DNA from: Clostridium sp.
Lineage (GTDB): Bacteria; Bacillota; Clostridia; Clostridiales; Clostridiaceae
Assembly (NCBI GenBank): GCA_028692255.1
Contig: JAQUXS010000005.1
Span: forward strand, 1-64,000
Direction of reading: 5' to 3'
Length of the DNA stretch: 64,000 nucleotides
Shown: piece after piece, positions 58,640-64,000 of the stretch
Numbering within the stretch: the first letter of the stretch is position 1
Layout: each line of letters starts with the position of its first letter
Notes under the pieces: generated by a model
The model's database searches: none
What the model saw: only the letters and a program-made list of their open reading frames with translations
What the model was told of the DNA's origin: nothing
Made by a program: the position numbers and the translations under genes

Positions 58640-58912
58640 TAAATGAAGGAATTACTTCACAATTCCCCCCTTAATTGATTATTAATCATTCGTCTATTGT
58701 CTTTTCCTTTTGTCCATTGACCATTCGTACAATGATCAATGATCAATTGTCAATGAATGTTGAAATTGCGCCGCAATTTCTTAAACTTAGTTTAACCTTT
58801 TTTAAACCCTGAAAGAGTTTTTCCCTTTATTGATCATTAATCATTATCTCTATCTTTTATCTTTTGTTCTTTGTCTTTTAATCTTTGCCTATTGATCATT
58901 GTTCATTCGTTC
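58640..58912. repeat. Intergenic region of degenerate short repeats and palindromes
   Basis: Perfect GAAATTGCG-C-CGCAATTTC palindrome (58762-58780); recurrent ATTGATCATT/ATTAATCATT/CATTCGT motifs. Confidence 0.6.
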
Positions 58913-58913
58913 A

Positions 58914-60131
58914 TTATTTTAGACTTTTAATTCTCTCTTCACTGTTAACTATACTTGTTATTCTAACTCCAAAGTTCTCATCAACAACAACAACTTCACC
59001 ATAAGCAACTTTCTTTCCATTAACAAGAATTTCAACAGGCTCCTCAGCAAGTTTATCAAGTTCTACAAGTGAACCTGTACCAAGGCTTAAAATGTCCCTA
59101 ATACTTTTTTTAGTTCTTCCAAGTACAACTGAAATTTCAAGAGGAACATCCATTATAAGATCAATATTCTTAGGAACTGAATAATTTTTCGATTCACTTA
59201 ATGGTTGGAAACTTGCCTTTTGAACTTCTACAGGCGGTTCCTGTCTTCTTTCGTTTTCAATTGGCTTTTCTTGAACAAAATTTTGCTGATTATCATTTTC
59301 ATGCTCAGTCTCTTTACTTTGTTCTAATTGCTGTTTTACCTCATTATTATCAATAGGCACAGTTTTATCCTTATCTTCTTTCTGCTCACTACCAGATTGA
59401 ACTCCCATCATAATGGAACTTATCTTCTTTGCAGTTGAAACTGGAAGTACTTGCATTATGCTACTGTCAACTAAATCACCTATAGTTAACTTAAATGCAA
59501 CTTCTACAATAGTTTCTTCATCAGTTATTCCTGAAGATATTTCCTGAGTTTGACTGTCAAGTATTTCAGAAGTTGGTGGTGATATATTTACTTCTCGTAC
59601 AAGCATTGTAGCCATAGAAGTAGCCGATGAGCCAATCATTTGATTCATGGCTTCAGAAACTGCACTAAGTTCAATTTCTGAAAGTGTTTTAGCTCCATCG
59701 CCTTCAACGTGTCCGTCTCCACCCATCATAAGGTTTGCAATTACACTAGCGTCAGTTACTTTCATAACTAATAAATTTTCTCCAACTATACCACTTGTAT
59801 ACTTTACATCAAGTGCAACATTTGGTATTTCAAATGTGCTTCTTAATTTTTTAAGTGTTGTGATTGAAACAACTGGAGTTGTAATATTTACTTTTTGATT
59901 TATTATTGTAGATAAAGCCGTTGATGCTGATCCCATAGATATATTACCTATTTCACCAAGTAAGTCTTTCTCTATCTCTGAAAGCACTTCATCATTATTT
60001 TCAACTACGGCTTCCTTACTGTCAATTTTCTCCTCTTTGCTGTCATCTTTTTTATCATCATTCTTTTTGTCATCAGATCCACCATTTAAAAGAGAATCAA
60101 TTTCATCCTGCGAGAGAAATCCATCACTCAT
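58914..60131 (-). CDS. fliY: Flagellar motor switch phosphatase FliY (CheC-like + FliN domain)
   Basis: SDGFLSQDEIDSLL; DLLGEIGNISMGSASTALSTIINQKV; LDVPLEISVVLGRTKKSIRDILSLGTGSLVELDKLAEEPVEILVNGK. Confidence 0.95.
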   Translation of the reverse strand: MSDGFLSQDEIDSLLNGGSDDKKNDDKKDDSKEEKIDSKEAVVENNDEVLSEIEKDLLGEIGNISMGSASTALSTIINQKVNITTPVVSITTLKKLRSTFEIPNVALDVKYTSGIVGENLLVMKVTDASVIANLMMGGDGHVEGDGAKTLSEIELSAVSEAMNQMIGSSATSMATMLVREVNISPPTSEILDSQTQEISSGITDEETIVEVAFKLTIGDLVDSSIMQVLPVSTAKKISSIMMGVQSGSEQKEDKDKTVPIDNNEVKQQLEQSKETEHENDNQQNFVQEKPIENERRQEPPVEVQKASFQPLSESKNYSVPKNIDLIMDVPLEISVVLGRTKKSIRDILSLGTGSLVELDKLAEEPVEILVNGKKVAYGEVVVVDENFGVRITSIVNSEERIKSLK

Positions 60132-61119
60132 AATTTTCCACATCCTTATCTATAGTATCTAATATCTGTACTGCCATATTTTTTCCAACAACACCAGGCT
60201 TACCATTAAAATGTTCAATATTATCTACGCAAACAGAAACTGGCTCGCTGCATTTATTATCCAGTGTAATTACATCACCAACAGATAATCTTAAAAACTC
60301 ATCAACTGTTATATTTGTTTTGCCAAGTATTGCATTTATCGGTACTTCAACAATATTAAGTCTATTTTTTAATTTATCTCTTGATTCATTAACTATGCTT
60401 GCATCATTTTCCTGGTACCAGTATTGAACTACAAGTTTATCTAGCAATTTTTCTATACTCAAATATGGTATACATATATTAATAAAAGTACTGTTACTTC
60501 CAATTTCCACTGAAAAAGTTATAAGAGCCACTGGTTCATGCGGTGCTAAAGTTTGATTAAGTGCTGGATTTGTTTCAAGGGATTCAATTTCAGGTTTTAC
60601 CTCTACGACATCACTCCATGCCAATTTTAGATTATCAATTAACCCCTGGTTTATTTTCATTATTATATTTTTATCAATATCTGTAAATTCCCTAGAAGTA
60701 TACTTACTTGCACCATTTCCACCAAGCAAAATATCTATAACTTGATAAACAAAATCTGGGTTTGTTTCAAACAAGATCGAGCCACTTAATGGTGGCATCT
60801 TAAAAATAGTTAAAATTGTAGGGTTCGGTATTGAGTGAATAAACTCCTCATATGTTACCTGTTCAATTGTTTCAATCTTAACTTTTACATTTTCTCTTAT
60901 CTGCGCCGTTAGATAATTTGAAATTATTCTCCCATAGTTATCATGTATAAGTTCCAGTGTCCTTATGTGATCCTTTGAAAACTTCTGCGGACTCCTGAAA
61001 TCATAAACTTTTACTTTTTGCTTATCGTCATCTTTAGGCAGTTCATCTGGCTTTAATTCACCAGATGAAAGAGCGGATAAAAGTGCATCTATCTCATTTT
61101 GTGATAAAACATCTGCCAT
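60124..61119 (-). CDS. fliM: Flagellar motor switch protein FliM
   Basis: LSQNEIDALLSAL; LELIHDNYGRIISNYLTAQIRENVKV. Confidence 0.96.
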   Translation of the reverse strand: MADVLSQNEIDALLSALSSGELKPDELPKDDDKQKVKVYDFRSPQKFSKDHIRTLELIHDNYGRIISNYLTAQIRENVKVKIETIEQVTYEEFIHSIPNPTILTIFKMPPLSGSILFETNPDFVYQVIDILLGGNGASKYTSREFTDIDKNIIMKINQGLIDNLKLAWSDVVEVKPEIESLETNPALNQTLAPHEPVALITFSVEIGSNSTFINICIPYLSIEKLLDKLVVQYWYQENDASIVNESRDKLKNRLNIVEVPINAILGKTNITVDEFLRLSVGDVITLDNKCSEPVSVCVDNIEHFNGKPGVVGKNMAVQILDTIDKDVENYE

Positions 61120-61141
61120 TTTTTTCCCTCATTTCTTTGCT

Positions 61142-61549
61142 TTAGCCATTAGTTACAAGTTTATCTATATCTATGAACGTAACTAATCTATTTTGAAAAT
61201 TTATAACACCTTTTTCATATGTTTTTTTATCTTCACTATCTGATTTTTCAATAATATTTTCATCTATATCTAAGACTTCATCAACTTGATCTACTGCAAC
61301 GCCTACAAGTTCATCTTCTAATTTTAAAATTATCGTGCTGCTATCTTTTTTATCTTCACTTTTACCTTTGTTAAGCAGTAAATTCAAATCCAAAAGAGAT
61401 AAAACACTACCTCTCAAATTAATAAGACCTTTAACATATTCAGGTGCATTAGGTACTTTAGTAACTGTCATAGCTTCACTTATAGTTTGTACCCTTGAAG
61501 TCTCTACAGCAAATTGTTCGTCTTTAAGTTTAAAAATAACTACTTGCAC
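61142..61549 (-). CDS. cheW: Chemotaxis coupling protein CheW
   Basis: VTKVPNAPEYVKGLINLRGSVLSLLDLNLLL. Confidence 0.95.
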   Translation of the reverse strand: MQVVIFKLKDEQFAVETSRVQTISEAMTVTKVPNAPEYVKGLINLRGSVLSLLDLNLLLNKGKSEDKKDSSTIILKLEDELVGVAVDQVDEVLDIDENIIEKSDSEDKKTYEKGVINFQNRLVTFIDIDKLVTNG

Positions 61550-61586
61550 TTTTTCACCCCCATTAATTACTGTTCTTGTAATTACA

Positions 61587-61949
61587 CTATTGTCCTAAAA
61601 CTTTTCTAATAGCTTCAAGAACTCTATCTGCCTGGAAAGGCTTTACTATAAAATCTTTTGCTCCTGCTTTTATTGCATCCATTACCATTGTCTGCTGTCC
61701 CATAGCACTGCACATAATTACCTTTGCAGCAGGATCCATTTCCTTTATAGCTTTAACTGCTTGTATTCCATCCATATCAGGCATTGTTATATCCATTGTT
61801 ACAACATCAGGTTTTTCTTTCTTGTATAATTCAACAGCTTTAATTCCATTGCTAGCTTCACCTATAACTTCAAATCCGTTTTTATCTAGTATATCCTTTA
61901 ACATCATTCTCATAAATGCAGCATCATCAACAATTAATACTTTTGCCAT
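61587..61949 (-). CDS. cheY: Chemotaxis response regulator CheY
   Basis: MAKVLIVDDAAFMRMMLKDIL..PDVVTMDITMPDMDGIQA..IVKPF. Confidence 0.97.
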   Translation of the reverse strand: MAKVLIVDDAAFMRMMLKDILDKNGFEVIGEASNGIKAVELYKKEKPDVVTMDITMPDMDGIQAVKAIKEMDPAAKVIMCSAMGQQTMVMDAIKAGAKDFIVKPFQADRVLEAIRKVLGQ

Positions 61950-61966
61950 ATTTAACGACCTCCAAA

Positions 61967-62574
61967 CTAATTTACTCCTAGTGTATTTAAAATCTTTTCA
62001 AGAGAACCGGGCATTGGAATATAATAAAAATGCCCACTTATTTTTTTAGAATCCCCATTAAGAAATTCTGTTTCAAAATCCAAAACATTATCATCATACT
62101 GACCCGATTCAATAAAGCTCGTTGACAGTATCGCTCCAACCATATCATAAGTAATTGCTGGGCTGGAACAGATGGCATCATAACCAAATTGGTAAATCGG
62201 CTTATAGCATTCATATATGAGCTAGATATAATATTTCCTACCTCGCACAAAGCAGAAGAACCCAATTCATTTAATCCATGACTACTTGAACCTGTTAATG
62301 TTTCTATTATATACAAGGCTGCTTCCTGTTCAAACACAAAAAGTATATTTCCAGGGCAATCACCTAATACTCTTACCATAACTCCAGCAACTTCTTTTTC
62401 ACTGCCTATTTCATTTATAATTTTTTGAAAAGGAATTATATTTACCTCAGGAACCGTCATATCTATTTTTTCATTTAACAATTGAGATAACGCTGTAGCA
62501 GCATTTCCAGCTCCAATATTACTAACCTCACTTAACGCATCAATCTGCATTGTTGTAAGTTTTGAATAATTCAT
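61967..62574 (-). pseudogene. cheC: cheC with apparent 1-nt frameshift near 62150-62170
   Basis: Frame 1 gives CheC through FTNLVMMPSVPA; the other frame continues AITYDMVGAILSTSFIESGQYDDNVLDFETEFLNGDSKKISGHFYYIPMPGSLEKILNTLGVN* to 61967. Confidence 0.85.
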
Positions 62575-62586
62575 GTAAAATTCCTC

Positions 62587-64000
62587 CTAAACAAAAGCAG
62601 CAACATCTAAAATAAGAGTTACAAAACCATCTCCAAGTATTGTTGCTCCTATGTATTCTTTAAGCGACTTAAGTGTTTTTCCAAGAGGTTTTATTACTAT
62701 ATCCTGCTGACCTTTTAATGAATCAACAAGAAGTCCTGCCATTTTTTCTCCTACCCTAACTACAACTATATAAACTTTGCCATCATTTGATTTTTCCAGT
62801 CCAAGTTTTTGGTTAAGTCTTACTATTGGAAGTACATTTCCTCTATAAATTATAACTTCTTTATTGTTTGTTTTCTTTATATCTGCTTCATTATAATCTA
62901 TAACACTGTCAATGTAGTTAAGTGAAATAGCAAGGTTTTCCCCTCCAACTTCTACAAGTAGAGCTGTTATTATCTGAAGTGTAAGAGGAAGCTTTATAGT
63001 TACTGTTGATCCCTTTCCTTCTTCAGTAGTCATGTTTACTGTTCCACCAAGAGCTGCAATTTTTGTTTTTACAACATCCATTCCAACTCCTCTACCTGAT
63101 ATATCTGTAACTACATCATTTGTACTAAAACCCTGTGCAAAAATTAAATTTACAATATCATTTTTGCTCATACCTTCAGTACTTATACCTTTTTCTTCAG
63201 CTTTTTCTTTAACTTTTTCTACATTTACTCCTGCACCATCATCTTGAACCTTTATTACAGCTTTTGTACCTTCCTGATAAGCGATAAGTTTTATTTTACC
63301 TACTGGATCTTTGCCTGCTTTAATTCTTTCTTCTTTACCTTCGCAGCCATGGTCAGCAGAATTTCTAAGTAAATGTATAAGAGGTTCTCCTATTTCATCA
63401 ATTACAGTTCTATCAAGTTCTGTATCCTGACCTTCAATTATAAGTTCCATTTCCTTATCAAGTTCAACAGAAATATCTCTTATCATTCTTGGGAATCTAT
63501 TAAACACTGTATCAAGTGGAAGCATTCTTATCTTCATTACTAAATCTTGAAGTTCATTTGTAGTTCTTGCAATCTGCTCGATAGTTTCATTTAAATCATT
63601 AAGTTTATAATTACTGCTAAGCTGCTCTAATCTAGTTCTATTTATAACAAGTTCAGAAACCATATTTAAAAATTTATCAAGTCTTTCAAGGTCAACTCTT
63701 ACTGACTGATGAACTTTTTTCTTTGGAGCTGAAGCTTTTTTCTTTGGGGCTGCTGGTTTTTTATTATTACTAGAAACTTTAGTTTCTTTTTTAACCTCTG
63801 CTGCCTTTGGTTTAACTTCCTTTTCTTCTGATTTCTTTTGTTCATATTTTGCTTTTAAATCTTCAGTTTCGATCTGTTTTATTTCTACTTTCTCAACTTC
63901 TGAGATTCCAGACAAAATTTCATCTATCTCATCTTGTTCTTTTTGTGAAACATATACTAAATTTATATCAAAATCAAAATTTTCATTTTCAAGATCTTCT
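62587..64000 (-). CDS. cheA: Chemotaxis histidine kinase CheA (partial; N-terminus beyond window)
   Basis: VRVDLERLDKFLNMVSELVINRTRLEQL; HLLRNSADHGCE; GRGVGMDVVKTKI; frame stays open to 64000. Confidence 0.95.
   Translation of the reverse strand, partial: EDLENENFDFDINLVYVSQKEQDEIDEILSGISEVEKVEIKQIETEDLKAKYEQKKSEEKEVKPKAAEVKKETKVSSNNKKPAAPKKKASAPKKKVHQSVRVDLERLDKFLNMVSELVINRTRLEQLSSNYKLNDLNETIEQIARTTNELQDLVMKIRMLPLDTVFNRFPRMIRDISVELDKEMELIIEGQDTELDRTVIDEIGEPLIHLLRNSADHGCEGKEERIKAGKDPVGKIKLIAYQEGTKAVIKVQDDGAGVNVEKVKEKAEEKGISTEGMSKNDIVNLIFAQGFSTNDVVTDISGRGVGMDVVKTKIAALGGTVNMTTEEGKGSTVTIKLPLTLQIITALLVEVGGENLAISLNYIDSVIDYNEADIKKTNNKEVIIYRGNVLPIVRLNQKLGLEKSNDGKVYIVVVRVGEKMAGLLVDSLKGQQDIVIKPLGKTLKSLKEYIGATILGDGFVTLILDVAAFV

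Noticed and set aside
58640-58912. Considered as CRISPR array
   Set aside because: Motifs are short, degenerate and irregularly spaced; no constant repeat/spacer structure or cas genes
1-64000. tRNA, rRNA, transposase or phage genes
   Set aside because: None recognised on either strand

Overview
Low-GC window consistent with Clostridium sensu stricto (organism not provable from the window). Apart from the 3' end of a plus-strand ppaC-like gene at the left edge, essentially every gene is on the minus strand. Read in transcription order (right to left) it holds: cheA (partial)-cheC (apparently frameshifted)-cheY-cheW-fliM-fliY; a flgM-flgN-flgK-flgL-fliW-csrA-flaG-orf-fliS-fliD-fliT block; a typical flagellin; a ~25 kb flagellin-glycosylation island; a second, divergent flagellin; and a long flgB-to-flgG basal-body/export superoperon (flgB flgC fliE fliF fliG fliH fliI fliJ fliK flgD orf flgE flbD fliL fliO fliP fliQ fliR-flhB fusion flhA flhF flhG pilZ sigD orf small-orf flgF/flgG). 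The glycosylation island carries pseudaminic-acid-type genes (pseB, C, F, G, I, and a Maf-like gene) but no recognisable GNAT pseH. It also carries an acyl-carrier module: an FkbH-like protein, a stand-alone ACP, a MaoC-like/AAC(3)-like fusion, a DUF4910 aminopeptidase-like protein, an ATP-grasp and a HAD protein. My best candidate for an under-described system is ACP-dependent (possibly glyceryl) acylation of a flagellin nonulosonic acid. Other observations: sigma-28-type promoters with identical 15-nt spacing, a CsrA-type hairpin in one flagellin leader only, two homologous terminator/promoter elements flanking the acyl module, a probable ATT-start small ORF, a nonsense-interrupted coiled-coil ORF and a tandem duplication in the hook protein. 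All calls are by eye; no database search was run.
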